Positions 32,227 to 43,980 of a stretch of 64,000 nucleotides of DNA are shown here, piece by piece. Position 1 is the stretch's first letter. Each line of letters opens with the position of its first letter. Source of the stretch: Skeletonema tropicum (lineage: Eukaryota > Bacillariophyta > Thalassiosirophyceae > Thalassiosirales > Thalassiosiraceae); NCBI GenBank assembly GCA_037178625.1, contig CM074147.1:682001-746000 (forward strand). The letters are read 5' to 3'. Position numbers and translations under genes: made by a program. The notes under the pieces are model-generated. The model searched no databases. It was not told the DNA's origin and saw only the letters and a list, made by a program, of their open reading frames with translations.

Positions 32227-32278
32227 AGTGACACAGGATGCGATATTTCGCGTATGTACGGATTCTATACAGTTATGT
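32227..32278 (+). repeat. 52-bp direct repeat, 3' of r3
   Basis: Same sequence as 30805-30856; the pair frames a 1.37-kb block holding r3. It could be a long target duplication or a recombination product. Confidence 0.85.
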
Positions 32279-32612
32279 TATGGTAGGGTATCTAAGATAC
32301 ATTGTATGTAAGAGGTTGCGCTTTGAGAGGCTTTTGAAGCAAATCACGCTTGATCTCATAGAGAGGAAAAGAAATAAAATAAACAGTCAATTGACCGACG
32401 CATCGGAACGATTTCTGAGGAGAAATCTGGAGCAATCCACTTCCTTGTTGGAGAGATCTGACAGAACCGCTATTACTACGCAACCCTCTTACTGCTGCAA
32501 GTCTGCGCAAGTTAAGATGAAGTGTCTTGACGGAGATGTGAGGCTGATTGACTGCAGTATATAATAAGTAGCGGCGGATGATCCGGATGATGGCGGGCCA
32601 AGGAAAATCCTA

Positions 32613-32789
<177 letters not shown>

Positions 32790-32895
32790 TCAGGATCCTC
32801 TTGTCCCCATCCTCTCTTGATGTAGGAAAGTGTAAAATTTAGATAGTAGGTTATTTAAGTAACTACACTCTCTCTATATAGAGACACGAGACACT

Positions 32896-33338
32896 TTAGG
32901 GTCGGTCGTTAGAGATAGAGAAAGGAGAGCTTAAGCTAGGAGTTGCTCGGGTTGTTCCCGAAGACGCTCTTGTGGCCTGCTTGGTACGGGCTTGTCGATG
33001 TAAGTGATTTTGGGGGTGGGACGGTGAAGGAGTGGCCATAAAATTCCTAGTGGGCTGGTTTGGAGGAGGACCATGACGAAAACGCGAGTAGGAGAATGCC
33101 ATGCTGGGGCGAACTTTGCAGGGATTCGAGGTACATCTTGGCAGCTTGAGGTCGATTGGAGGTGAAGGAGAGCGGTTGAATCGGGTCCACCTAGAAGGAA
33201 TCTGCAGAGCATTGGGCCCATGCCGGCACAGGGCATATTTCCTGGATTACTCAATCCACGAACGGAAGGTGTGCGTACATTGGGTACTCTCTCTGGAGCT
33301 CGAGTCTTTTCCCCGGGCGTTGCCCCGACGACTACCAT
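32896..33338 (-). other. Pro/Ser-rich minus-strand frame of unit A, coding status doubtful
   Basis: Two overlapping minus-strand frames (33338-32931 and 33102-32896) read like the low-complexity N-terminus of a Gag-type protein, with 'RNFMATPSPSHPQNHLHRQA' in one and 'LSNPGNMPCAGMGPM' in the other. A single frameshift could join them. No zinc knuckle or other domain is visible. The same sequence lies at 40867-41309 in unit B and at 51695-52020 and 52480-52922 in unit C. Reported as possible retroelement debris. Confidence 0.25.
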
Positions 33339-33359
33339 ATTCTACTAAATTACATCAGT

Positions 33360-33680
33360 GGATCACGTGATCCTGAGATTGGATCTATGCCAGAGGAAGA
33401 TGTGATCACGGCAGTGGATAAGGATCTGCGTAAGGTGCTGTTGCAGGCTAATGCTCCTGAACCGAAGGTACTTGGGATCAAGATAGGGCCTACTGCCATC
33501 CCTCAATACGAACTAGGTCATTTATAGTTGATGGAGGAGCTGGAGAGCATGGAAAGCAAAGAGTAGAAGGAGGTGGCATCTGGATTTGTGGCAACTACAG
33601 AAGTTGGTGTGGCATTCCCTGATTGTGTTACTTTTGGGTATGAGCATGCCAAGGTGAAGGAGTATTTGGACAAAAACTAG
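33360..33680 (+). pseudogene. PPOX-like fragment, unit A distal
   Basis: Diverged from the proximal fragment: it lacks one Asn-Ala pair ('LLQANAPEP'), has an extra T in the GNYRSG region that breaks the frame, and lacks six bases in 'HAKVVKEY'. It is followed by the second r2 version in the same tail-to-tail layout. Confidence 0.75.
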
Positions 33681-33868
33681 ATGAGTGATAGTGATAAATG
33701 ATCATTTTAGTACATTGATTTATATCTATGTTGTTCTCCTGTGGCGATTACAGTATTGTAACACTAAAAACTTGTTTTCATCTATCATCTGTACATCTAT
33801 CATCATATAGGTCATATGTAGGCTTCGAAACTCAAAATTGCCTCTGTACATGATCGGTGTCGGTGCCC

Positions 33869-34237
33869 TTACTGCCTTTGCCTTCTCGTCGTGTTGTCCA
33901 TGAAGTGCAAGATGGGATCAACATCAACAACACAGTCCTCGTGCTCCTGCTCTATAGAATAATCTGGGTCATCATCCAAGAGGCTTTCCAGTAGCAAGTC
34001 AGGGTGGCACTCGTACGAGATGCGAGTTTTCCTTTCTACCATTGCCATTGTGGACGTGGCCGTGGCGGTTGATTTCGACTCAATAGACGACTTACTGCCA
34101 TTGCCATCCTGGAGAGGCACTTGAACCTGAACCTGAATCTCTTCGTTACTACCTACCTTGGCCTTGGCCCGGATGGCATCTCGCACGACAGTAGGGATGG
34201 AGTAGTACAGAAAGCGGTCGTATTTCTTGAGGTTCTT
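33869..34237 (-). pseudogene. r2 second version, 5' part removed by a retrotransposon
   Basis: The C-terminal 122 codons or so match the intact copy at 41840-42397 ('ATATSTMAMVERK', 'LLDDDPDYSIEQ'). Homology stops at 34237 within 'LKNLKKYD', exactly where the poly(T) of the non-LTR element begins, so N-terminal codons are lost. Confidence 0.8.
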
Positions 34238-37200
34238 TTTTTTTTTTTTAGATAAATAAGTGATTAGTTTAGGATGGTATTCAGGAGCTGTTACTGGGCA
34301 AGCTGGATCTGAACTTGCCCATTTTAGGTAATAAGAGGAGTGCAGTCTAGGTATCTCTAGTTCAGTGGCAAGTCCGCACTCCTCTTGTCACCTGTGCTAG
34401 GTGATGGTATGTTCCTCCTCCCTCCTACTCTCAACTGCCTCTCGACAGGTGAGAGTGAGAGTCCTCACTCAACCTCTGCCACCGCAGAGGTGGGGGAGAG
34501 GGGATTACTCCCCACTCCAGGTGTGCCAGTTGGACATCCCCGGCCCATTCTCAATGAGTGGCCGGATGCGGTGGTGCCTGTCCCTACTCCCTCTGAGCAG
34601 GAGGGAGTTTGCCCGGACTAGGGCAAGGGACATGCGTACCCGCACATAGAATATCATCTGGCTACGCTGACGCTCCCACTTTTCAGCTAAGTGTGTACCC
34701 AGTTGACGCATCGCATTCAAGGCCTCTCTACCTGGCATTCCATCAGCCGTGAAGCAGAGGGGGGTGAAGTCCCGACGTCGTTCAAGACAAGCTGCCTTGT
34801 ACTTGCGGATTTTCTCCCTCTCTTGTTGCCTCAAGACAGCCGAAGGCGCCTTGTTGCGGTAGGAGCGGCAGTCCGCGTCGGTGATGCGAGTGTCAAAGAC
34901 AGTTCGACGCTGTCTCTTCCAGAAGTGGGAGACCATCACATCTCCACGCTCTTCCGTTGTTGTCACTGGGGTCGACCCATCAGTTGCGTTGTGTTGTTGC
35001 GTGGTATTTTCAGCCTCTGCTGCGGCAGCAGCCTCTGCCTCTGCAGCAGTGCGTTGAGTACTAGTGTAGATAAAGGGTTCGTACTCAACGTCACCGGGAG
35101 TAAAGGCTTGCTTGCACAAGGAGCCAAATTCTCTCGTAACATCATTGTGGCGGCAATGGACGAGACCGCCCACCTTGCATTGGAGAGCATGTTCCACCGT
35201 CATTTTTGCACCACATCCATCGCATAGGTCTGACAAATCCATCGGCTTCAGGTTGTACCGGAGACGTACGTTGTCTCGAAACTCTTCAGCCGATAGGATC
35301 GTGCCATTGAGGCGGTTTGGGACAGCCGTCAGCCAACATCCAGTCTCACAGATCCGTTCCAACCTCCTCTTATCACCTGGTTTCTCTCTCCCCCACTGGG
35401 TGAGATGGTACTCAGCATCAAGCTTCTTCGCTTCCTGCGATCCAATTTTAGCCATCATAGCTGAGTACTGGTGGGTTTTCGGGCACAGTTCCCGACGATT
35501 GACCAGCGTTTCAACCAGGTGTTCCACCGCTTGTCGCGACGTTTTGAAGCAATCCTCAGATTGTTCCACAGGGAACCGGATTGCTAAGCCTGCATGTTTC
35601 ACACTAAGGGAAAGCAGGTGTCGCAACTCTCCAGATAATTCCGAAGGGGAGATGCCAAAGAGAGGTGGGATAAATTTCTCTCTAATGGCAACCTCAATCG
35701 GAGCAAGAAGGGGCCCCACGTTTGGCACAATGCGCGATAAGTATGTCCATTCATTCTGAAGAGACAGTACAAAACCTGCATAGGCTGCCTGGGGTTGTGT
35801 GTAGGCACATTTGCCAAGGACTTCCACGCAATATACCCACTGTTCCACTTTCTTCTTGACCCACTCCTCCTTCTCAGCTGCATCACCATACACTCCACCA
35901 AGGTATCGGTGGTGGCGTCCATAATTCAGTTCCGAGATGCCAGCCGCTTCAAAGGCTGCTCGTGCAGCATCCTCATCTTGCGGCATACAAATGTAGTGGG
36001 ATTTATCTGGTTCGGGATAGTATCCAACATAGGGCCCCCTTTCTTTGAGAAGCTGAAGCATAGTAGCGTTATCGAGTGCAGTACCGACACCGCCGAGATC
36101 ATCAGCATACCAAGGTTGGAGAGCTCCAGGGACTTTTTCCCTTAACCATTCCGCTAGTGGCATCAGGGCGATGCCATAGCACACCATAGACAGGCAGCAC
36201 CCCTGCGTGATGCCCTCCTTGCACGCAATGACAGTAGGGTCTTCTCCCATTTCATTCCGCATAAAGCAAAGGCTATGGTGTCGATAGCGGTTGAAAGCTA
36301 TCTTTGCGAGTGGGGGGCATCGATGGTATACCTCCCACAACATGTTGTATCGATTGAGTTCATTGAAAGCATTGCGAGCATCCACTAGGAGGAGGCCATA
36401 GCCACTCTCTCTGGGATGTAGTGCGAGTTTTCCGTGTCAGGTTGGATGGGATATTCAGGGAAGGGTGGGGGTGTTGGGTCAGAGCTCGCCTCCTCAGTTG
36501 AGGCATCCGCCGGTGGCTCTTCATTCTGACTTGAACTCTCCATCTCACTATCATCTGACCCATCTCCATCACCTCCGTCGTCTCCATCTCTGATCTCCGT
36601 CTCCGGCTTATTCGCCGCTCTTCGCATGTTCAGCCACCCACCCAATTCTGGAAATACTTCCAGAATGGCATGAGTTGCACCTTCAATGCCCGCCTGAAGT
36701 CCAGCACAGAGTTGGACGTTGTTGCAGGCGTCCCGCGCTCGCTCTTTGCACTGATCAAGGATTGTTCCAGAGATCAGCCGCATCCAGATTTCACCACAGC
36801 CCAAAGGGCGGACTCCGGGCTCCTTATCCACTGCAAGCAGACGCACGTGGTTGAGGGCTCGGATTTTGGCATAATCCGGTTGTGCGCATCCAAGCCATGT
36901 AGCCCACTCCGCCATTTCAACTCGTAGAGCATCAGAAGCTGCTCCGTGTCGGGTGAGCCACGCTTTTAGCATTATACCATCCACTCCAGAAGGGCCTGCA
37001 GCCCCATGAAGTTTGCTAGAGCGACTCTCAATGTGATCCGAATCGACATAAACAAAAGCAACTACATCCTCTTCCTCGAAGTCCAGGGGTTTCTGGAAAA
37101 CGAGGGGGTCCCCTTCAGCTGGAGTCACAGGGGAGGGGAACTTTGACCTCAGGACATCAATGACTGGCTCCCCCGTCTTGGAGTCAAGGTCAGTTGGCTT

Positions 37201-37422
37201 GTACAGACCACCTTGACCTCGGTCCGTCACCTCCCGAACTGCCTTCCGAATGTGACCATTTTGAAGTGTAGATGCAAATCGACGAGCCTGCGACTCGCCT
37301 ATCCCATTGTCTCCCATGGGACGACCCCCCAATCGTCCCGATTGTCCTTCAACTTCCACTGCTATAACCAGCGACAGAATATCTCCTTTCTCCCAGAGGT
37401 CAAGACGAGTTGTGATCAAAAA
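34238..37422 (-). mobile_element. Non-LTR retrotransposon with restriction-like endonuclease
   Basis: On the minus strand the element ends in a poly(A) tail seen as 12 T at 34238-34249. Its 5' end at 37422 is abrupt and the frame runs into the junction, so it is probably 5' truncated. The 3' junction lies in r2 of unit A and the 5' junction in the oxidase fragment of unit B, so no target duplication is visible. Confidence 0.85.
34505..37422 (-). CDS. Reverse transcriptase/endonuclease polyprotein, one frameshift, 5' truncated
   Basis: Two adjoining minus-strand frames, 37422-36385 and 36385-34505, form one protein of about 970 residues with a frameshift near 36420-36440 ('PDTENSHY' shifting to 'PRESGYGLLLVDARNAFN'). 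The first internal Met is at 37317. Reverse-transcriptase blocks are 'AAGPSGVDGIML', 'EPGVRPLGCGEIWMRLISG', 'LVDARNAFNELNR', 'CKEGITQGCCLSMVCYG' and the catalytic 'WYADDLGG'. Downstream, 'CDGCGAKMTVEHALQCKVGG' and 'CRHNDV' form the zinc-finger/RHN motif, and 'RGDVMV...VFDTRITD' fits a PD-(D/E)xK restriction-like endonuclease, as in R2/CRE-type elements. The frameshift means it is probably inactive unless it is an assembly error. Confidence 0.82.
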
Positions 37423-37569
37423 GGAGTTGGAGAGCATGGAAAGCAAAGAGTAGAAGGAGGTGGTATCTGGATTTGTGGCAACTACAGAAGTGGTCTGGCA
37501 TTCCCTGATTGTGTTACTTTTGGGTATGAGCATGCCAAGGTTGTGAAGGAGTATTTGGACAAAAACTAG
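37423..37569 (+). pseudogene. PPOX-like fragment, unit B proximal, truncated
   Basis: Only the last 147 bp remain ('GGGIWICGNYRSGLAFPDCV' to the stop). The left edge coincides with the 5' end of the retrotransposon. Confidence 0.75.
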
Positions 37570-37779
37570 ATGAGTGATAATGATGAATGATCATTTCAGT
37601 ACATTAATATATTAATGTTGTTCACTTGTGGCGATTACAGTATTGTAACACTAAAAACTTGTTTTCATCTATCATCAATAGGTCATATTATGTAGGCTTC
37701 GAAACTCAAAATTGCCTCTGTACATGATCTACTCGAAACTCAAAATTGCCTCTGTACATGATCGGTGTCGGTGCCTTAC

Positions 37780-38442
37780 TTACTGCCTTTGCCTTCTCGT
37801 CGTGTTGTCCATGAGCTGCAAGATGGGATTAACATCAACAACACAGTCCTCGTGCTCCTGCTCTGCAGAATAATCCGACTCATCATCCAAGAGGCTTTCC
37901 AGTAGCAAGTCAGGGTGGCACTCGTACGAGATGCGAGTTTTCCTTTCTACCATTGTGGCCGTGGCGGTTGATTTCGACTCAATTGACGATTTGCTGCCAC
38001 TGCCATCCTGGAGAGGCACTTGAACCTGAACCTGAATCTCTTCGTTACTACCTACCTTGGCCTTGGCCCGGATGGCATCTCGCACTACAGTAGGGATGGA
38101 GTAGTACAGAAAACAGTCGAATTTCTTGAGGTTCTTGAGGTCTTGCTCGTCAAGATTGTTGGTATCAATGACCTTCCTTGCCCTGTCCCTATCGCCTGTG
38201 GCTGTGGGCTGGGTCACTGTTCGAAGAGGCCGAAAGGAGGCTTGAGCTTGAGAATCTACAGTCAAATTGTTCTTACGACTGTCGTCGTCACTGGAGTGTT
38301 TGCGGCACATCTTGATCTTCTTCGTATTGTCGATAGCTGTTAGTACTTGAAGTGTGCTGAAGAAAACAATGGATTTTCCGCCCAAACGATAAATGCATCG
38401 ATTGCCATTCCTTCTGACCTGAAATGAACTTTTACTACTCAT
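37780..38442 (-). CDS. r2 protein, unit B proximal
   Basis: Apparently identical in translation to the frame at 29815-30477 (220 residues, likely start at Met 45, position 38310). It faces the truncated oxidase fragment tail to tail. The lack of change from unit A shows that A and B separated very recently or are homogenised. Confidence 0.6.
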   Translation of the reverse strand: MSSKSSFQVRRNGNRCIYRLGGKSIVFFSTLQVLTAIDNTKKIKMCRKHSSDDDSRKNNLTVDSQAQASFRPLRTVTQPTATGDRDRARKVIDTNNLDEQDLKNLKKFDCFLYYSIPTVVRDAIRAKAKVGSNEEIQVQVQVPLQDGSGSKSSIESKSTATATMVERKTRISYECHPDLLLESLLDDESDYSAEQEHEDCVVDVNPILQLMDNTTRRQRQ

Positions 38443-38780
38443 ACAGTCGCTGATTTGCCAACAAGTTCAGTCCAAATGAATGTACCTACTCTTGATTTTC
38501 ATGCTGCAGACATGATTTTTGTCTTTTTTTGCCTGCTGGCTGGGGAACCCTTTCCGCAAATAAACATAAACGTGACTCCATAAGGACGAATCATAGCAAA
38601 TAGGAGTAGCGTTAAGGTTTAGTAAGTCACGTCTGCTGCATGAGATGTGTGTTTCGCTTCTGTCCTGGCTCTAGCTCTAGAGATCTAGAGACGTACCTAC
38701 TTATTGCAGTTGTATTTTCTTTTACGATCTCACAAGGCACTAAGGCGGGATAATCCCCAAAGTACATGAAGTGACACAGG

Positions 38781-40103
38781 ATGCGATATTTCGCGTATGT
38801 ACGGATTCTATACAGTTATGTACCAGGGGGAGGAAGTCGCACATTGAGCCCTGATGAGCTTTTGGCTGCGTATAAGCAGGAAGCAAGCATGGTCGACGCT
38901 CGCAACAAAAGAGATATGGTATCACGTCGTCATCAGATTGTCAATGAGTGCAGAAATGTCAACCATACTCGTGCTGCATACCAAAAGGCTGGGTATGAAA
39001 TCAATACCATTGATTTTGGGGGTGTAACGGATGACAAATTGGATGATGACCAGTGGTATGACGTAATGATGTCCAGCTTAGGGGAGCGAAGAAAGGGATT
39101 CTTGCCGGGAGATGCGCACCGCCAGCTCACTCCAGAAGAAAAGAAGTATTGGGAGAAGTTCTCGGAGGAGTCGAAGGAACTTATCATGACTGCTCGAGGT
39201 GTACCAAATGTCAAGCCTCCGCCTCGTCGTCGTAATGGTGGTGATGCCTTTCGTTCTAACACATCTCGTGTGCCCAATACTCCCGTAGCCCAAGGTGCCA
39301 CAGCGAATGTCACTGAGCAATCTCAGGTCAACAACACTGAAGTTGGTTATGATGATTTGGCTTCCATCCCTGCAGACGCTCCCGAAGTACAGGCCAATTA
39401 CGCAGAGCTATGGGAAAATGTCTACAATGTGAACATGACCTCCATCCAAGACAGTGATGATTTTCGTCAGAATGGCACAGAATTTATTGACCTACTAGAG
39501 AAGAATCGCGAGGTGAATGAAACTCATTTTGAAGTGAATCAAACTAGCGAACTTGAACCATTCCGTCTACCTCGATTCCTCTCGCAGCCGAAGAAGAAAT
39601 CCACTACGCCACGAGTCACTTTCGCTGATGAGTCTGTATCAGAAATGGGGAGCGAGGCTAAGGCTGATAGTGTTTCTCAGTTGGGGAGTGTGATGAAGGT
39701 TGATAGTATCTCTCAGCCGGAGAGTGTGACTACAATTGATATCCAGTTCCATGATATTCAGTCTGATGACGGTACCACAACACAATTGCTCGTACCATCG
39801 AATTGTCTCACGCAAGTGAATGAATCACGCAAGGGAAATGTATGTAAGCAGGAAGGCAAGCAACTTGATGAAGTCTCACAAGAGCTTAGTCCAGCCCAGC
39901 ACAAGTCTGTGCCTTACAACATCTCTTTCACTGGATCTTCCATTCTCGATGCGTGGCAAGAGTCTTACCCGATTGGTACTCAGGATGTCTATGATGCCAA
40001 CACTCATCTTACTGATGGCAGTTCTGAGAAGATTTATGGGGAGGATACTGACACAACTGAGCTCATTCATCACCGACATTTCAGATGGCGAAACTTGGAA
40101 TGA
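38781..40103 (+). CDS. r3 retrotransposon-like frame, unit B
   Basis: Same 440-residue frame as in unit A with no visible amino-acid change. Flanked by the 52-bp direct repeat at 38770-38821 and 40192-40243. Confidence 0.45.
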   Translation: MRYFAYVRILYSYVPGGGSRTLSPDELLAAYKQEASMVDARNKRDMVSRRHQIVNECRNVNHTRAAYQKAGYEINTIDFGGVTDDKLDDDQWYDVMMSSLGERRKGFLPGDAHRQLTPEEKKYWEKFSEESKELIMTARGVPNVKPPPRRRNGGDAFRSNTSRVPNTPVAQGATANVTEQSQVNNTEVGYDDLASIPADAPEVQANYAELWENVYNVNMTSIQDSDDFRQNGTEFIDLLEKNREVNETHFEVNQTSELEPFRLPRFLSQPKKKSTTPRVTFADESVSEMGSEAKADSVSQLGSVMKVDSISQPESVTTIDIQFHDIQSDDGTTTQLLVPSNCLTQVNESRKGNVCKQEGKQLDEVSQELSPAQHKSVPYNISFTGSSILDAWQESYPIGTQDVYDANTHLTDGSSEKIYGEDTDTTELIHHRHFRWRNLE

Positions 40104-40577
40104 ATGTTATGGGGAGAGGGAATATGGGGAGAAGTTATCTGGACAATACAGTCCGAACAATCTATGGGGAGAAACTGTCGAATCGTAGGGGAGTGACACA
40201 GGATGCGATATTTCGCGTATGTACGGATTCTATACAGTTATGTTATGGTAGGGTATCTAAGATACATTGTATGTAAGAGGTTGCGCTTTGAGAGGCTTTT
40301 GAAGCAAATCACGCTTGATCTCATAGAGAGGAAAAGAAATAAAATAAACAGTCAATTGACCGACGCATCGGAACGATTTCTGAGGAGAAATCTGGAGCAA
40401 TCCACTTCCTTGTTGGAGAGATCTGACAGAACCGCTATTACTACGCAACCCTCTTACTGCTGCAAGTCTGCGCAAGTTAAGATGAAGTGTCTTGACGGAG
40501 ATGTGAGGCTGATTGACTGCAGTATATAATAAGTAGCGGCGGATGATCCGGATGATGGCGGGCCAAGGAAAATCCTA

Positions 40578-40760
<183 letters not shown>

Positions 40761-41330
40761 TCAGGATCCTCTTGTCCCCATCCTCTCTTGATGTAGGAAA
40801 GTGTAAAATTTAGATAGTAGGTTATTTAAGTAACTACACTCTCTCTATATAGAGACACGAGACACTTTAGGGTCGGTCGTTAGAGATAGAGAAAGGAGAG
40901 CTTAAGCTAGGAGTTGCTCGGGTTGTTCCCGAAGACGCTCTTGTGGCCTGCTTGGTACGGGCTTGTCGATGTAAGTGATTTTGGGGGTGGGACGGTGAAG
41001 GAGTGGCCATAAAATTCCTAGTGGGCTGGTTTGGAGGAGGACCATGACGAAAACGCGAGTAGGAGAATGCCATGCTGGGGCGAACTTTGCAGGGATTCGA
41101 GGTACATCTTGGCAGCTTGAGGTCGATTGGAGGTGAAGGAGAGCGGTTGAATCGGGTCCACCTAGAAGGAATCTGCAGAGCATTGGGCCCATGCCGGCAC
41201 AGGGCATATTTCCTGGATTACTCAATCCACGAACGGAAGGTGTGCGTACATTGGGTACTCTCTCTGGAGCTCGAGTCTTTTCCCCGGGCGTTGCCCCGAC
41301 GACTACCATATTCTACTAAATTACATCAGT

Positions 41331-41651
41331 GGATCACGTGATCCTGAGATTGGATCTATGCCAGAGGAAGATGTGATCACGGCAGTGGATAAGGATCTGC
41401 GTAAGGTGCTGTTGCAGGCTAATGCTCCTGAACCGAAGGTACTTGGGATCAAGATAGGGCCTACTGCCATCCCTCAATACGAACTAGGTCATTTATAGTT
41501 GATGGAGGAGCTGGAGAGCATGGAAAGCAAAGAGTAGAAGGAGGTGGCATCTGGATTTGTGGCAACTACAGAAGTTGGTGTGGCATTCCCTGATTGTGTT
41601 ACTTTTGGGTATGAGCATGCCAAGGTGAAGGAGTATTTGGACAAAAACTAG
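41331..41651 (+). pseudogene. PPOX-like fragment, unit B distal
   Basis: Same lesions as the distal fragment of unit A (extra T in the GNYRSG region, loss of the Val-Val codons), so these arose before the units were copied. Confidence 0.75.
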
Positions 41652-41839
41652 ATGAGTGATAGTGATAAATGATCATTTTAGTACATTGATTTATATCTAT
41701 GTTGTTCTCCTGTGGCGATTACAGTATTGTAACACTAAAAACTTGTTTTCATCTATCATCTGTACATCTATCATCATATAGGTCATATGTAGGCTTCGAA
41801 ACTCAAAATTGCCTCTGTACATGATCGGTGTCGGTGCCC

Positions 41840-42397
41840 TTACTGCCTTTGCCTTCTCGTCGTGTTGTCCATGAAGTGCAAGATGGGATCAACATCAACA
41901 ACACAGTCCTCGTGCTCCTGCTCTATAGAATAATCTGGGTCATCATCCAAGAGGCTTTCCAGTAGCAAGTCAGGGTGGCACTCGTACGAGATGCGAGTTT
42001 TCCTTTCTACCATTGCCATTGTGGACGTGGCCGTGGCGGTTGATTTCGACTCAATAGACGACTTACTGCCATTGCCATCCTGGAGAGGCACTTGAACCTG
42101 AACCTGAATCTCTTCGTTACTACCTACCTTGGCCTTGGCCCGGATGGCATCTCGCACGACAGTAGGGATGGAGTAGTACAGAAAGCGGTCGTATTTCTTG
42201 AGGTTCTTGAGGTCTTGCTCTTCAAGATTGTTGGTATCAACGACCTTCCTTGCCCTGTCCCTATCGGCTGGAGCTGTGGGCTGAGTCATTGTTCGTAGAA
42301 GTAAAGGTGGAAAGGAGGCTTGTGTTTGAGAATCGGCGGTGAATTTAAAGCTAAAGCTGTGCCTATGGCTGTCTTCTCTGGAGTGTTTGCGGCACAT
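41840..42397 (-). CDS. r2 protein, second version, complete in unit B
   Basis: The 185-residue frame starts 'MCRKHSREDSHRHSFSFKF'. Compared with the first version it has three or four extra codons in 'ATATSTMAMVERK' and in the N-terminal Ser/His-rich segment, a 'LEEQDLKNLKKYDRFLYYS' variant, and Asp/Pro changes in the acidic tail. Length differences are multiples of three. Upstream (42400-42590) the sequence diverges from the first version and may contain a former intron. The family is unknown and a nuclear or regulatory role is only a guess from its charge. Confidence 0.6.
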   Translation of the reverse strand: MCRKHSREDSHRHSFSFKFTADSQTQASFPPLLLRTMTQPTAPADRDRARKVVDTNNLEEQDLKNLKKYDRFLYYSIPTVVRDAIRAKAKVGSNEEIQVQVQVPLQDGNGSKSSIESKSTATATSTMAMVERKTRISYECHPDLLLESLLDDDPDYSIEQEHEDCVVDVDPILHFMDNTTRRQRQ

Positions 42398-43051
42398 CTT
42401 GATGATCTTCTTAGCAGTGGTCGATATCTGTTAGGAGTAGTACTAATGATGATATTGGAAAAGAAGAGAAGAAATGTGCTGAAGAAAACAATGGATTGTT
42501 CCGCCCGATACTTATGCATGGATTGCCATTCCTTATGACCTGAATACTCACTACTCATACAGTCGCTGATTAATTCGCCAACCAAGTTTACTCCAAATGT
42601 ACACTCTTGATGCTGCAGACATCATTTTTGTCATTTGCCTGCTGGCCGGGGAACTCTTTCCGCAAATAAACTTAACGTGACTCCATAAGGACCTAAGGAC
42701 CCAATCATAGACAAATAGCGTTAGGCTTGAGTAAGTCGCGTCTGCACTTACTACTTATTAAGGCCCGTTCTGTCAAGAGTTTTTGGAGCCTATTCTGGGA
42801 GGAGCCTATTCTTCCCTCTTTTCTTTTCTATCCGCTTCTTTCGGCAAAATAGGGCTTTTGTTGACAGAATGGCGAAATCAGGGCACAAAAGAATGGGCTG
42901 CGTATCGCAGACAGACCACTCATATCATCCCGTTTGTTCTTCTTCTATGTACGAGAGGTACAGTAGATTCGAAGTACGTACAGTTAGCTAGTAGCAAAAT
43001 TCAAAATTCAGGCTTGCCGCACGCACTCTCTTTTGCTTTGTACAAACATTT

Positions 43052-43971
43052 ATGACAATGCCAACGGCTCTTACACATCGAGCCAGCATCAAACACTGCA
43101 CACGTAATTCGCCGACGTCAATCCTGTCTGTGCGTCAATATGGCGTTCACACCCGAGCCATGTCCGATGGGGGTCTGGATGACAGAGAGGTGATGAGACT
43201 TTACAGAAATGAAGCATCCCCGGGGAATATGCACTTTGAATTTGGTCGAGATGTAGGTGCTCCTATGCCCTACAAACAGCACCGATTTGTCTACATATCG
43301 CCAGAGGGCACCAAAGCGCACTTCGGTGACATAACGTTACTGATTTGGTCAAGAATGTGTCATTACTTTAGCAACAACACTATCCAAACTGATGCCGCCG
43401 CCGATGATAAAGACACCACCACCTTCCGTCAACATTATTTACACAGGAACGTATGAAACAAAACCTTCGTTCTTGTTTCAAGGATGGAAAACATCTTGTG
43501 ATGCACAACTCATCCATCCACTCCAAATTTGTATCATTGTGTCAGTCCCCCTCGATGAATTTCCGGCAAGATGCGATAGAGGAAGTGTACCAAATTATTC
43601 TTCGGAAGATGATCCACTCTAGGTTTGCAGTTGTATTTCGTCGGTGGAAGGAACAACATTGTCAAAAGCATGACATGTCTCCGCGATCAAATTTGAAAGC
43701 ATGCGTGGACAAGAACAAGAAGAGCAAAGAGACCAAACAACCGGCAACCCCACATCCCGCAGGCGTTGAGAGGAAGCTCAGCAACGAAAATAAGAGACCA
43801 GCAACACCGCATCCCGCTCCAGCAGGCGTCGACAAGAACAAGAAGAGCAGAGAGACCAAGCGAGAGGCAACCCCAAATCCCGCAGGGTCGAAGACGAGCA
43901 ACGATACGAAGAGACCAGCAGCACCACACCCCAATGCTCAAATTGATGTTAAAAGATTGAAAACAAGTTAG
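43052..43971 (+). CDS. Lys/Pro-rich protein of unknown function, probable frameshift
   Basis: Two overlapping frames, 43052-43456 (134 residues) and 43453-43971 (172 residues), look like one protein interrupted near 43450. The first has 'DDREVMRLYRNEASPG' and 'HRFVYISPEGTKAHFGD', a compact globular region I do not recognise. The second starts 'MKQNLRSCFKDGKHLVMH', has a basic helix 'RFAVVFRRWKEQHCQKH', and ends in four degenerate repeats of the type (E/D)TKRxATPHPAG, with a final 'VKRLKTS'. The Lys-rich repeats suggest nucleic-acid binding or nuclear location, which is inference only. It sits inside an inverted-repeat element and may be cargo or the element's own gene. Confidence 0.4.
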
Positions 43972-43980
43972 TGATTACAA

